Positions 26,108-34,882 of a stretch of 64,000 nt of DNA are shown one piece after another. This DNA comes from CAVOOW01 sp963697675 (lineage in GTDB: Bacteria; Actinomycetota; Actinomycetes; JACCUZ01). Both the position numbers and the translations under genes were made by a program. Each line of letters starts with the position of its first letter. The first letter of the stretch is position 1. The notes beneath the pieces are model-generated. The model ran no database searches, was not told where the DNA came from, and saw only the letters and a list, made by a program, of their open reading frames with translations. The stretch covers positions 62,001 through 126,000 of the forward strand of contig CAVOOW010000007.1 of assembly GCA_963697675.1 (NCBI GenBank). The letters run 5' to 3'.

Positions 26108-27022
26108 CTAGGACTGCAGCCTCGTCGAGGCCGAGCCGCCGAAGTTGCTCCGCACGCTGATCTGTACGGGGTTGGTGATGAACCCGCGCTGGTCCGCGTA
26201 GCGACCGCCGCCCTTGTTCGTCAGGTCGAACATGAAGTTGCCCGCGGCCGAGTAGACGCTGAGGATCGCGTTGGGGTTCGTGCTCGTCGCCTCGATGGTG
26301 AGCAGCCCCTTCTTCCACGTGCCCTTGGTGATCCTCACGACGTCCGCGGCCGGGGGTGCACCGGGCTTGACCGTGATCGTCGCGGTCTTCGTGATGCCGA
26401 ACCACCTGGCGGTGATCGTGACGTTTGTCGCTGTGGTGACGGTCGAGGTCGCCAGGTTGAAGGTGCTCGTGGAGGCATTGGCGCTCACGACGGTCTCCTG
26501 CGGAACGCGCGCGATCGCAGGGTTGCTGCTCGACAGCTGCACCACGGCGCCCTGAGTCGCGGGTGCGGTGAACCGCACGGTCCCTGTCGCGTTCTGCCCG
26601 CCGACGATCGACGTGGGGACGAAGGAGACGGACGACAGTGCCGGGCCGGCCGGGGTGGCGGCATTGACCGAGATGTTGTAGGTCCGGGAGATGTTGTCGG
26701 CGGTCGCGCCCATGATCTGCACGATGGTCGCCGGCGCCGCCGCGTTGGATGTGACCGTGAAACTGCCGGTTGTCTGGCCGGGAGGGATGGTGATGGACGT
26801 CGGCACCTGCGCGACCGACGGCGCGCTGGAGAAGAACCGCACGACCGTGGGTCCCGTGTCGGCGAAGCCGAGGTCGACGGTTCCCGTCGTCGACTCGCCG
26901 CCGCGCACGGAGTCGGGGTTGATCGACAGTGACCCGATGCTGCCGGCGGCCAGCGCTGGCGTCGGCATGGAGAACAAAGCCCCGAGCATCGTCAAACTGA
27001 AGAGCACGCACAAGCGTCGCAT
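26108..27022 (-). CDS. Secreted Ig-like repeat protein
   Basis: A 304-residue exported protein. The signal peptide is MRRLCVLFSLTMLGALFSMP with cleavage after PALA. Two similar beta-sandwich modules follow, each starting SxxxxPxSxxGGxxxTGTV (SINPDSVRGGESTTGTVDL and SFVPTSIVGGQNATGTVRF) and containing a S-x-P-x-x-A-x-V-P strand. A C-terminal third module follows (ITKGTWKKGLLTIEATS). The ATG at 27022 is chosen for its AAAGGA ribosome site over the upstream ATG at 27040. It is likely surface-attached or released; no catalytic motif is seen. Confidence 0.78.
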   Translation of the reverse strand: MRRLCVLFSLTMLGALFSMPTPALAAGSIGSLSINPDSVRGGESTTGTVDLGFADTGPTVVRFFSSAPSVAQVPTSITIPPGQTTGSFTVTSNAAAPATIVQIMGATADNISRTYNISVNAATPAGPALSSVSFVPTSIVGGQNATGTVRFTAPATQGAVVQLSSSNPAIARVPQETVVSANASTSTFNLATSTVTTATNVTITARWFGITKTATITVKPGAPPAADVVRITKGTWKKGLLTIEATSTNPNAILSVYSAAGNFMFDLTNKGGGRYADQRGFITNPVQISVRSNFGGSASTRLQS

Positions 27023-27064
27023 CGAACATCCTTTTCGCATGCCTTGCGGGCTCACTGAAACTCT

Positions 27065-27574
27065 ATGTCGACCGACGGCCCCCTCGCTAGTGTGAGCGGC
27101 GTGCCGGTCGTGTCGCTGCGCGAGATCACCGACGGCAACCGCGCGGCCGTCGAGGCGCTGGCAGTCACCGAGGAACAGAGCCACTACGTCGCCAACGTCA
27201 CCCAGTCCCTGCAGGACGCTGTGGACTATCCGGACGCAAAGCCCTGGTACCGCGCGGTGTACGCCGACGACGAGCCCGTCGGCTTTGTCATGATCGCCGA
27301 CGGCATCACGGTCGACGACCCGACCTACGTCGGTCCGTACTATCTCTGGCGGCTCTTGGTCGACCACCGGTTCCAGGGCCAGGGATACGGCACCGCTGCC
27401 GTCGACCTCGTCGTCGAGCACGTCCGAACGCGACCCGATGCCCGCACGCTGCTCGTCTCGCACGTCGTCGGACCGACATCACCCGTCACCTTCTACCAGC
27501 GGTACGGGTTCACGCTCACCGGAGAAGTCCACGATGGCGAGCCACTCCTCGAACTCGACCTCTACCCCGCCTGA
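27065..27574 (+). CDS. GNAT family N-acetyltransferase
   Basis: A 169-residue acetyltransferase. The acetyl-CoA site is LWRLLVDHRFQGQGYGTAAV at about residues 94-113 (Q-G-x-G-Y-G), followed by the beta 5 VSHVVGPTSPVTFYQRYGF pattern typical of diamine (spermidine/spermine) acetyltransferase-like members. The ATG at 27065 is used; a GTG at 27092 would shorten it by nine residues. No neighbour suggests a substrate. Confidence 0.83.
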   Translation: MSTDGPLASVSGVPVVSLREITDGNRAAVEALAVTEEQSHYVANVTQSLQDAVDYPDAKPWYRAVYADDEPVGFVMIADGITVDDPTYVGPYYLWRLLVDHRFQGQGYGTAAVDLVVEHVRTRPDARTLLVSHVVGPTSPVTFYQRYGFTLTGEVHDGEPLLELDLYPA

Positions 27575-27576
27575 CC

Positions 27577-27966
27577 TCACCGTTCCTTCGCGACACAGAA
27601 TTCGTTGCCCTCGGGATCGGCCATGACCGTCCACGTGTATCCGTATTCCTCCATGTCAGCGACCCGAGTGGCGCCCAGGTCAATGAGGCGGGCGACCTCG
27701 GCTTCGGGATCGGGCGCCATGACGTCGAGGTGCATCCGGTTCTTGGCGGTCTTCGGCTCGGGCGCCTTGACGAACATCCAGGTCGGATCGTTGGCACGCT
27801 CCACACGTGCCCATCCCACCTTGTCCCGGCGTCCGGCAAAGCCGATGGCGGCGAAGTCGCTGGACGCATCGGGATCGAGCGGTCGGCCGAGGGCACTCGA
27901 CCAGAACCGGCCGACCGTGAGGGCGTCGGCGCAATCGAATGTCACGGAGGCGATCCGGACGGTCAT
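27577..27966 (-). CDS. VOC family protein
   Basis: A 129-residue single-module VOC protein: IASVTFDCADALTVGRFWSSALGRPL at the N-terminus (as two landmarks IASVTFDCADA and FWSSALGRPLD), NRMHLDVMAPDPEAEVARL in the middle, and MADPEGNEFCVA at the end. This is the actinobacterial glyoxalase-like subgroup. The ATG at 27966 follows GGAGGTCAAC. It converges on the GNAT gene with 2 bp between stops. Confidence 0.82.
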   Translation of the reverse strand: MTVRIASVTFDCADALTVGRFWSSALGRPLDPDASSDFAAIGFAGRRDKVGWARVERANDPTWMFVKAPEPKTAKNRMHLDVMAPDPEAEVARLIDLGATRVADMEEYGYTWTVMADPEGNEFCVAKER

Positions 27967-27996
27967 GTTGACCTCCAGGTTGACAGAACGCGAGGG

Positions 27997-28227
27997 TCAA
28001 GCTCGCGCCACGTTCACGAGCAGCACGCCCACATTGACTGCGAGCACGACGCCGGCCGAGATCAACAGCCAGGCAGGCCCACCGGACACGAAGGTGAATA
28101 CGCAGGCCATGGCCACGAAGCCCTGCCCCACGAACCGCCGCGTCTCATCGGACCGGGTCCAGCTCAGGATGAAGCACACGACCGCGGCAATAGCCATCAC
28201 GACAACGCCGCCGTAGGACTGGTCCAC
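27997..28227 (-). CDS. Small hypothetical membrane protein
   Basis: A 76-residue protein with three hydrophobic segments (VVVMAIAAVVCFILSW, FVAMACVFTFVSGGP and LLISAGVVLAVNVGVLLVN) separated by a charged loop TRSDETRRF. The GTG at 28227 is the start. It lies 30 bp upstream of the VOC gene on the same strand, so the two may share a transcript. No family recognised. Confidence 0.55.
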   Translation of the reverse strand: MDQSYGGVVVMAIAAVVCFILSWTRSDETRRFVGQGFVAMACVFTFVSGGPAWLLISAGVVLAVNVGVLLVNVARA

Positions 28228-28480
28228 AAGGCTCCCAACCGTCGGTGATCATCACATGATGCTCGCGCCCGAGCCGTCGCGTTGGAACTTGGGCTCGAAA
28301 CGACCGGGTTGGTGCGTCGTAGCGGAGCCATCTCCTGGACGTGTTTGAGACAGACCTCCTCGGCGTCGAGCGGGAGGCACGCTGGGCGTCAAACCGGGGG
28401 CAGCAGAACCAGTCGATCGTGCCTTCCGCGCTGTCCATCCGGTGGCAGGCGAGGAGAAGTTCGACGTCAGGCAAGCGCTC
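28228..28480 (-). other. Unassigned region with a possible broken Cys-containing ORF
   Basis: On the minus strand a frame starting TTG 28474 reads LPDVELLLACHRMDSAEG and then DWFCCPRFDAQRAS before turning arginine-rich. A neighbouring frame continues with LDAEEVCLKHVQEMAPLRR, so a small gene with one indel is possible. The join cannot be proved from sequence. No other feature was seen here. Confidence 0.25.
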
Positions 28481-28654
28481 TCAGCGGGACGGGCGGCAGC
28501 GTCGGCAAATGCCCGGCTGGATGTGGTAGTTGCGGGTGAGAGGGTCGACCACGACCTCGACGTCGAGGGCCCTCTGGCAGCTCGCACAGCGCTCGTACCG
28601 GACCAGAAAGTATCGGGGGGTTGTCCGCCGTCTGGCATGCGTGATGGTTTCCAC
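28481..28654 (-). CDS. Possible small zinc-ribbon-like protein
   Basis: A 57-residue open frame from GTG 28654. It contains two CxxC knuckles 28 residues apart (RCASC and CRRC) in a sensible context (FLVRYERCASCQRALDVEV and HIQPGICRRCRPSR), the pattern of a small zinc ribbon. It follows the DinB gene on the same strand by 80 bp. No ribosome site is clear. A real small protein is plausible, but the evidence is only the cysteine pattern. Confidence 0.38.
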   Translation of the reverse strand: METITHARRRTTPRYFLVRYERCASCQRALDVEVVVDPLTRNYHIQPGICRRCRPSR

Positions 28655-28734
28655 GTGTTCGACTCTGCTCGCCGCCTGCCTGCGCCACGAGTGCCTTCGG
28701 TCCAGGGAGCAGGGGTCCTTGGTCCCGAGATCGG

Positions 28735-29307
28735 TCAGGCGTGCCAGTCAGCCGGCGGGTCCTCGCCGACCAGACCGTCCACAGCCTCGCGGAGCAGGTC
28801 GGCGTGTCCGGTGTGCCGTCCGTACTCCTCGACCAGGTCGAAGACGAGCCGGCGAAGGCTGGCATGGCGCCCGTCGGGCGCGGAGACGTGGATGAGCTGG
28901 TCGAGCCCGCCGTCCGCCAACGCCGCGTCGAGCCTCTTGCGCGATCGCTCGACGGCGTTGTCCCAGAGCGCATACAGCTCATCGGGTGTGTCGTCGGCGG
29001 CGGAGATGAACTCCCAGTCGGTGACGTCGTCCCGGTAGGTGGTTTCCCACGGCGCGCCGATCGACTCCCCGCGCATCTTGGTCGTGAACATGTAGTCCTC
29101 GCACAGCGCGAGGTGCTTGAGCAGGCCACCGAGGGTCAGGGAGGACGCACCGATGTGGGTGCTGAGCCCGGCCGCGTCGAGGTGGCCGGCCTTCCAGCGG
29201 AAGGTCGTGCGCAGGCGGTCGAGCGCACCCAGGAGGTGCTCGGTCTCGGTGCCGGCGAAGGGCGGTTCCCACGGACTGGGTTCCCACTGGGGGTCGCTGT
29301 TGGTCAT
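28735..29307 (-). CDS. DinB family protein (DUF664)
   Basis: A 190-residue DinB-fold protein: TFRWKAGHLDAAGLSTHIGASSLTLGGLLKHLALCED (landmarks KAGHLDAAGL and LGGLLKHLALCEDYM) with the metal His, and the C-terminal LVEEYGRHTGHADLLREAVDG with the HxxxH pair. The WEPPFAGTETEHLLGALDRLR opening is the DUF664 hallmark. The second ATG, 29307, is taken as the start. In organisms with mycothiol such proteins may be mycothiol transferases. Confidence 0.83.
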   Translation of the reverse strand: MTNSDPQWEPSPWEPPFAGTETEHLLGALDRLRTTFRWKAGHLDAAGLSTHIGASSLTLGGLLKHLALCEDYMFTTKMRGESIGAPWETTYRDDVTDWEFISAADDTPDELYALWDNAVERSRKRLDAALADGGLDQLIHVSAPDGRHASLRRLVFDLVEEYGRHTGHADLLREAVDGLVGEDPPADWHA

Positions 29308-29361
29308 GCGCACCACCGTAAAGCCGATTGCGGACGTTCCGCGTCCGCAATCGACGCGACT

Positions 29362-29910
29362 TCAGGCCAGCGGTCGGTAGGCCAGGTAGACGACGCCGTT
29401 CTCGTACGACTCATGTGCCGCAAGCGAGAGGCTGGCCGGCGCAGCCCCCTCGGGGAAGAGCCGCGGACCGGCTCCTCTGGTGAGGGGATAGACGAACAGA
29501 TGCAGCTCGTCGATCAGGCCGTCCGCGAGCATCGCCCGGACCAGCGTGCCGCTGCCGCTGATGTAGAGGTCGCCGTCGACCTCGTCCTTCAGGCTGCGGA
29601 TCGCGGCGGGGTCGTACGGGCCGATGATCTTCGAGTTCCTCCACGTCGCGGTCGTCAGCGTCGCGGACACGACGTACTTGGTGGTGTCGTTGAAGAACGG
29701 CGCCCCGGGGTCGTCCTCCACCGTCCGCGTCGACCACGCCGGCTCGAACATCTCGTAGGTCGTGCGCCCGAGCAGGATGCCTCGGCACCCTTGCGCCATC
29801 GCGCCGATGGCCTCTCCCATCTTCGGGTCGAAGCCATAGTCAGCCGTCCACGTCGGCGCGTCGATCACGCCGTCGAGGCTCATGAACTCGTGTACGTGTA
29901 CGGCTCCCAT
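29362..29910 (-). CDS. Dihydrofolate reductase family protein
   Basis: A 182-residue RibD C-terminal-type reductase: VHVHEFMSLDGVIDAPTWT at the N-terminus, GILLGRTTYEMF (the nucleotide-binding GRxTYE), FFNDTTKYVVSATL, LYISGSGTLVRAMLADGLIDELHLF, and the C-terminal LSLAAHESYENGVVYLAY. The ATG at 29910 is chosen for the GGAGGTCACC just before it. This subgroup is widespread in actinobacteria, with unassigned substrates. Confidence 0.86.
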   Translation of the reverse strand: MGAVHVHEFMSLDGVIDAPTWTADYGFDPKMGEAIGAMAQGCRGILLGRTTYEMFEPAWSTRTVEDDPGAPFFNDTTKYVVSATLTTATWRNSKIIGPYDPAAIRSLKDEVDGDLYISGSGTLVRAMLADGLIDELHLFVYPLTRGAGPRLFPEGAAPASLSLAAHESYENGVVYLAYRPLA

Positions 29911-30020
29911 GGTGACCTCCATGTCGATGTTGCCGTGTAGACCTCGCCGTCACCGCGAAGTAATCGACCTGCGATCCGACGCGCCGCACAAACTAGTCCT
30001 GAGTCCGCACTCCTGCTCGT

Positions 30021-31023
30021 CTAGAGGCCGTGCCGGCGATCGCCGAGCACGAGCTGGGTGACGCGCGCCTCCATGGCGGCGGAGAACGCGCCACCGGCGG
30101 CGTGGTGGTCTTCCACCGCGCGTTCCACGTCCTCGTCCACCAGGTCAGCGTTGATCGCGATCGCCGCCGCAGATCCGGCGCCGGCCGAGGTGATCACCTG
30201 GGCGCGCGGATCGACCACGTTGCCGGCCGCCCAGACACCGAACGCGCTGGTCCGGCCGGTGGCATCGACCCGGACGAAGCCGGCCTCGTTGACCTCGCAG
30301 CCCAGGCCGGTCAGGAGGCCGTCCGGGTGAGGCAGGTTGCCGGGCCGGATGAACACCGCGGTCCGCGCGATCACTCGACCGTCGATGAGCTCGACGCCGG
30401 TCAGCCGGTCGCGCCTCGACCACGAGCCGCGCGACCTCTCCGCCGACGACTCGGACCCCGCGTGCCGCCAACTGGTCGCGTTCGGCCGAGGTCAGGTCAT
30501 AGGTGTGTACGAAGAACACCACGTCGTCGGACCACTGCCGCACCAGAAGCGCATGCTGTACGGAGCCGGGCTGCGTGCCGAGAACCCCGATGGGCTGGTC
30601 GCGGACCTCCCACCCGTGGCAGTACGGGCAGTGCAAGAGATCCCGGCCCCACCGCTCGCGGACCCCGGGGATCTCCGGCAGCACGTCGCTGACACCGGTC
30701 GCGACGAGGATCCGTCGCGCCTTCAGCACGTGCCATGGCCCACCGGCCAGCCGAACGAAGAACCCGGGCTCGATCCCCACCACCTGGTCGTCGACAAGCT
30801 CAACGCCGTAGCCGGTCACCTCGGCCCGCCCCGCCGCCAGCAAGTCGGCCGGTGACATGCCGTCCCGGGACAAGAAGCCCTGCATGTGAGCCGCGGGGGC
30901 GTTGCGTGGCGCTCCGGCATCGACCACAGCGACCCGGCGTCGCGCCCGGCCCAGCACGAGAGCCGCACTCAGACCGGCGGCACCGCCGCCGACCACCACC
31001 ACGTCATAGACCTTCGCCTCCAT
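30021..31023 (-). CDS. NAD(P)/FAD-dependent oxidoreductase, thioredoxin reductase-like (frameshifted)
   Basis: A flavoprotein of about 333 residues read across one break. FAD site VVVGGGAAGLSAAL at residues 8-21. Redox-active CPYC in LLHCPYCHGWEVRDQ near residue 140, as in thioredoxin-reductase-like enzymes. NADPH region GVLGTQPGS. The break is near 30410, where one extra C precedes RLTGVELIDGRV. The second frame then gives the C-terminal FAD loop FGVWAAGNVVDPRAQVITSAGAG. The ATG at 31023 has GGAGGTGATC before it. It is divergent from an XRE-cupin regulator, 91 bp away. Confidence 0.82.
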
Positions 31024-31069
31024 GGCGATCACCTCCGCCCCGAGGGTTCGCCGCCCGGCTCGATATTGA

Positions 31070-31081
31070 CAACTTCTGTTG
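31070..31081. promoter_or_regulatory. Candidate operator between the flavoprotein and XRE-cupin genes
   Basis: A short inverted repeat, CAAC-TTCT-GTTG, sits in the 91-bp divergent space, next to a TTGACA-like box (31066-31071). An XRE-cupin regulator would be expected to bind here. The match is short and could be chance. Confidence 0.35.
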
Positions 31082-31114
31082 CCGTTTCCGGGAATCGGTG
31101 GTGGACTGACCGGC

Positions 31115-31712
31115 ATGGAGAACGCGCCGGCGATCACGGCTGCCCTCGCCGAAGTCGGTCCGCGCCTCAAGCGGGCGAGAGCCCAACGAGGCGTCACCTT
31201 GACCGAACTGGCCGCGGCGACCGGCATCTCCAAGAGCACCCTGTCCCGGCTGGAAGCGGGCCAACGCCGGCCCAGCCTCGAGCTGCTCCTGCCGATCGCC
31301 CAGGCCCATCAGATGCCGCTGGACGAACTGGTCGGCGCACCCGAGGTCGGCGACCCCCGAGTGCGGTTCACCCCGCGAAACCGAGGCGGCCGCACCGTCG
31401 TGCCCCTGACCCGGCAACCCGGTGGGCTGCAGGCCTGGAAGGCGATCATCCCGCCCGAGCCCGGCGAACCCGAACTTCGCACCCACGAGGGCTACGAGTG
31501 GCTCTACGTACTATCCGGTCGGATGCGACTGCTTCTGGCCGATCACGACATCACCATGGGACCCGGTGAAGTCGCTGAGTTCGACACCCGGCTCCCGCAC
31601 TGGTTCGGGCCCGCCGACGACCAGCCCGATCGAGATCCTCAGCCTGTTCGGCAAGCAGGGTGAACGCATCCACATCCGCGCCACGCCACGTCGCAAGGCC
31701 AACGACGGGTGA
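31115..31712 (+). CDS. XRE family regulator with cupin domain (frameshifted)
   Basis: A regulator of about 198 residues. The XRE helix-turn-helix is GVTLTELAAATGISKSTLSRLEAGQRRPS at residues 27-55 (landmarks ELAAATGIS and LSRLEAGQRRP). A cupin-2 domain follows (THEGYEWLYVLSGRMRLLLADHDI and MGPGEVAEFDTRLPHWFGP). One extra C near 31628 shifts the frame; the other frame completes the protein as IEILSLFGKQGERIHIRATP. The ATG at 31115 begins MENAPAITAAL. Its stop overlaps the GTG of the PHP gene as GTGA (31709-31712), so regulator and PHP protein are probably co-translated. Confidence 0.82.
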
Positions 31713-32614
31713 CGGACGTCGCCTTTCACGGGCCTTCTGGCTGCCGTGTCTCGCTGGCAGACTGGCAATTGGTGAGGCTTCCTGCGGATGGGCACGTCCA
31801 CAGCGAGTGGTCCTGGGATGCTCCGGACGGCTCGATGGAGCGGACCTGCGCGCGGGCGCTGGATCTGGGCCTGCGCGCGGTCGCCTTCACGGAGCACGCG
31901 GACTACACACCCTGGACTGTTCTCCCCGGCGAGCTGGACGGCTATGAGCACCTGAAGGCGTTCGTCACCCCCGAGGGATCGTTGGCTCCGCCAGCGATGG
32001 ATCTGGACGGATACCTGGAATGCGTGCAGCGGTGCCGCGACCAGTTCCCGGAGCTGCGGATCATCAGCGGAGTCGAGCTCGGTGAACCGCACTGGCACGG
32101 CGCCGTCGCCACGCAGCTGCTCAAGGCCGGTGAGTTCGACCGAGTGCTCGGGTCGCTGCACTGCCTGCCCCTCGACCAACGGTTCTCGGAGCCGCCCAAC
32201 CTGTACAGGCGGCGACCCGCCGCGGAGGTCGTCCGGACCTACCTGGCCGAGATCCCACGTCTGATCAGCGGCTTCGACTCGTTCGCGGTGCTCGCGCACA
32301 TCGACTACGCAGTCCGGTCCTGGCCGGACGAAGCCGGGCCATTCGATCCGAACGCGTTCGAGGACGACTTTCGTCACGCATTGCGTGTGCTTGCCGACGG
32401 CGGCCGGGCGTTGGAGGTCAACACGCGAGGCCCGGTCCATCCGGAGATCATCCGTTGGTGGCGCGAAGAAGGCGGGCAGGCGATCACGTTCGGGAGCGAC
32501 GCGCATGACCCGACCGGCCTCGCGTTCGGGTTCAACGAGGCGACGGCCGTGGTCGAGGCACAGGGCTTCCGGCCCGGCCGACATCCGCACGACTACTGGT
32601 CACGATCGGCCTGA
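31709..32614 (+). CDS. PHP domain phosphoesterase
   Basis: A 301-residue polymerase-and-histidinol-phosphatase domain protein, histidinol-phosphatase (HisK) type. The metal motifs appear in order: PADGHVHSEWSWD near residue 26 (HxH), AFTEHADYTPW near residue 60, ISGVELGEPHW, LGSLHCL, LAHIDYAVRSW, and the terminal TFGSDAHDPTG (DxH). The GTG overlaps the stop of the regulator gene by four bases. Whether it dephosphorylates histidinol phosphate or another small phosphate cannot be told; no other his genes are here. Confidence 0.85.
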   Translation: MTDVAFHGPSGCRVSLADWQLVRLPADGHVHSEWSWDAPDGSMERTCARALDLGLRAVAFTEHADYTPWTVLPGELDGYEHLKAFVTPEGSLAPPAMDLDGYLECVQRCRDQFPELRIISGVELGEPHWHGAVATQLLKAGEFDRVLGSLHCLPLDQRFSEPPNLYRRRPAAEVVRTYLAEIPRLISGFDSFAVLAHIDYAVRSWPDEAGPFDPNAFEDDFRHALRVLADGGRALEVNTRGPVHPEIIRWWREEGGQAITFGSDAHDPTGLAFGFNEATAVVEAQGFRPGRHPHDYWSRSA

Positions 32615-32640
32615 TAACCCTGGCTGTCAGCGGGGCATCG

Positions 32641-33054
32641 TCACGCGACGAAGATGCAGAACGGGTGGCCCGACAGATCCGCGAAGACAAACAGCGGCTC
32701 GTCGGCGTCAGCGGTCCGGTCAAGGAGGACTTCGGCACCCAGGGCCTGTGCTCGTTCACGTTGTCTGTGCAGCTCAGCAAGGCTCGAAACCGTGAAATCG
32801 ACGTGCAACTGCATCGGGACATCATGCTTGGGCCACGTTGTCCGAGGCAGGTGATCCACCTGCTGGAAAGCGAGCTTCCGTCCCCCGTCCGAGTCCACGA
32901 GCACGAGCCAGTCCGCCTCGTCCGTCGCCTCCTCCGCGGGCGGTTCGTCACCGGGTCGATACCGAAGTCCGAGCAGCTGCCGGTAGAACTCGGCGAGCTC
33001 TCGCGGTCTTGTGGTGTCGAGAACGGTGTGCAGCAGTTGTGGGTACTCAGCCAT
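32641..33054 (-). CDS. VOC family protein
   Basis: A 137-residue single-module VOC protein: LLHTVLDTTRPRELAEFYRQL, then DADWLVLVDSDGGRKLAFQ-like text (landmarks VLVDSDGGRKLAFQQV and MQLHVDFTVSSL), and the end EPLFVFADLSGHPFCIFVA. The ATG at 33054 follows GGAGGAACATTC. This is the actinobacterial glyoxalase-like subgroup, function unknown. Converges with the PHP gene. Confidence 0.83.
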   Translation of the reverse strand: MAEYPQLLHTVLDTTRPRELAEFYRQLLGLRYRPGDEPPAEEATDEADWLVLVDSDGGRKLAFQQVDHLPRTTWPKHDVPMQLHVDFTVSSLAELHRQRERAQALGAEVLLDRTADADEPLFVFADLSGHPFCIFVA

Positions 33055-33338
33055 GAATGTTCCTCCGTGGAGACCGAGTCGGGGCCAGCTCCACCCTAGA
33101 GTCCGACAGTCCCACGACATCGACCACGAGGAACGCTGAGCGGCATCGGCTGCGCTGGGGTGGGGTTGGCCGTCGTGGCCCGGGTGGGTATCCGCCGTTC
33201 CCGCAGGGGTGATCACGCGCGGAGTGACGTGCCCACCACCTGGGCGCAGCCGAGCGGGCCTGAGACCTTCGAATAGCGGGTCGACACCCGCACCGCAACC
33301 CCGTCGAGCAACCGATCGCCCCGGATGAGGAGTTCCCA

Positions 33339-33545
33339 ATGTTCAGCATCTTCTGCCCGACCCTCGACCACGAGGTCCTCCTGTCGACCCGCCAGCTGAC
33401 GACACTGACGAACACCGAGCACGGCATCGTCGTGGAGTTCGTGTGCGTATGTGACGCAGAAGGCGTCTACCGCACGGGGGCCTCGGCGCCGGCGAGGGGC
33501 CTCGTCTCTCATCAGCACGCTCACCAGCTGACCGAAGCGGCCTGA
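33339..33545 (+). CDS. Small hypothetical protein
   Basis: A 68-residue protein from ATG 33339, with AGGAG at 33329-33333. It reads MFSIFCPTLDHEVLLSTRQL, then a CVC near residue 36, and a histidine-rich tail VSHQHAHQL. The early Cys and the CxC could form a small metal site. Similar short proteins are common in actinobacteria as stand-alone genes, but no function is known. The good ribosome site supports it being real. Confidence 0.6.
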   Translation: MFSIFCPTLDHEVLLSTRQLTTLTNTEHGIVVEFVCVCDAEGVYRTGASAPARGLVSHQHAHQLTEAA

Positions 33546-33719
33546 GCTCCGCACACGACCAGCGCGTCACGCAAACGCCGGAGGCCCCCGGACATTGGCG
33601 CCACCGAGGTCACCTAGGGCTTGTCCCTGATGCGCGCGTCGACGTGCTCTCCTACCGTCGGGGGAGTGCCTGTCTTCGCCAGCCACCTGCTGGCGGCGAA
33701 CTCGCGTTGCGGAGGCCCG

Positions 33720-34706
33720 ATGAAGGCGATCGTCCAGGAGAAGTACGGCGCACCAGACGTCCTGGAGCTCAAGGAGGTCGACACCCCCGTACCCGCCGAC
33801 AACGAGGTGCTGGTACGTGTTCACGCGGTCGCGGTCAATGCGCGTGACTGGCACGTCATGCGAGGAGACCCGTACGTCGCACGGCTCTTGGACCCTTCCG
33901 GGCTCGGGTTCCGCCGGCCCAGGATCAAGATCCGGGGGACCGACTTCGCGGGACGGGTGGAAGAGGTGGGCAGGGGCGTCACACGTTTCCGACCGGGGGA
34001 CGATGTGTTCGGCGAGGTGAACGAAGCACTTGCCGAGTACGTGTGTGCTCCGGACAGCGTGGTGGAACCGAAGCCGGTCAACCTGACTTTCGAGCAGGCG
34101 GCCGCGCTACCTCTGGCGGGGAACACGGCACTCGTGGGCCTACGTGATCTGGGGCGGGTGCAGCCGGGGGAGAAGGTCCTGGTCAACGGGGCGTCAGGTG
34201 GCGTGGGGACGTTCGCCATCCAGATCGCCAAGTCGTTGGGCGCGGAAGTGACCGGAGTCTGCAGTGCGAGAAACGTCGATCTCGTCCGGTCGATCCGTGC
34301 CGACCATGTCATCGACTACAGCTTGGAAGACTTCACGCGCAACGGCCACCGGTATGACCTCGTGTTCGACCTCGTGGGGAACCGTTCGCTGACGGAGTGC
34401 CGACGTGCGCTGACACCAACAGGGACCCTCGTCCTGTCCGGCGGCGGCGTGTCCCGCGGCGGCAGTCTCATCGGACCGGTCGCGCTGATCATGCGAGGGA
34501 AGTTGCTCTCGCCCTTCGTTCGACATCGGCTGGTCGTGCTCACGGTGACGCCGAGCAAGGCGAACCTGGCCGCGCTGAGGGAGCTTGCTGAGTCCAAGGA
34601 GATCGCCCCGGTCATCGACCGGACCTACCCGTTCAGCCAGGCACCCGAGGCCATCCGGTACCTCGAGGTCGAGCACGCGCGAGCGAAGGTCATCGTCACC
34701 GTCTGA
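33720..34706 (+). CDS. NAD(P)-dependent alcohol dehydrogenase/quinone reductase family
   Basis: A 328-residue medium-chain dehydrogenase/reductase of the zinc-free quinone-reductase type. GroES-like domain: MKAIVQEKYGAPDVLELKEV, HAVAVNARDWHVMRG and GTDFAGRVEEVG. Rossmann domain: LVNGASGGVGTFAIQIAKSLGAEVTGV near residue 150 (AxxGGVG). The usual catalytic zinc ligands are absent. The ATG at 33720 has GGAGG at 33711-33715. Substrate unknown; monocistronic. Confidence 0.87.
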   Translation: MKAIVQEKYGAPDVLELKEVDTPVPADNEVLVRVHAVAVNARDWHVMRGDPYVARLLDPSGLGFRRPRIKIRGTDFAGRVEEVGRGVTRFRPGDDVFGEVNEALAEYVCAPDSVVEPKPVNLTFEQAAALPLAGNTALVGLRDLGRVQPGEKVLVNGASGGVGTFAIQIAKSLGAEVTGVCSARNVDLVRSIRADHVIDYSLEDFTRNGHRYDLVFDLVGNRSLTECRRALTPTGTLVLSGGGVSRGGSLIGPVALIMRGKLLSPFVRHRLVVLTVTPSKANLAALRELAESKEIAPVIDRTYPFSQAPEAIRYLEVEHARAKVIVTV

Positions 34707-34882
34707 GCAGTTGCGCGGGCCTGTCAGGGGCGGGGCTCCTGTGGCACGCACTTTCGTACGGGGCCGACACGTATCAGCGAGCCGTCGACCTGTTCGGTGA
34801 CTGCGCGCCTCATGGGTGCGGTCCTCGAAGCATCACGTCAACCCGTCGCATTGTCGGCTGTTCGGGGCGCCACGCCTGGGAG

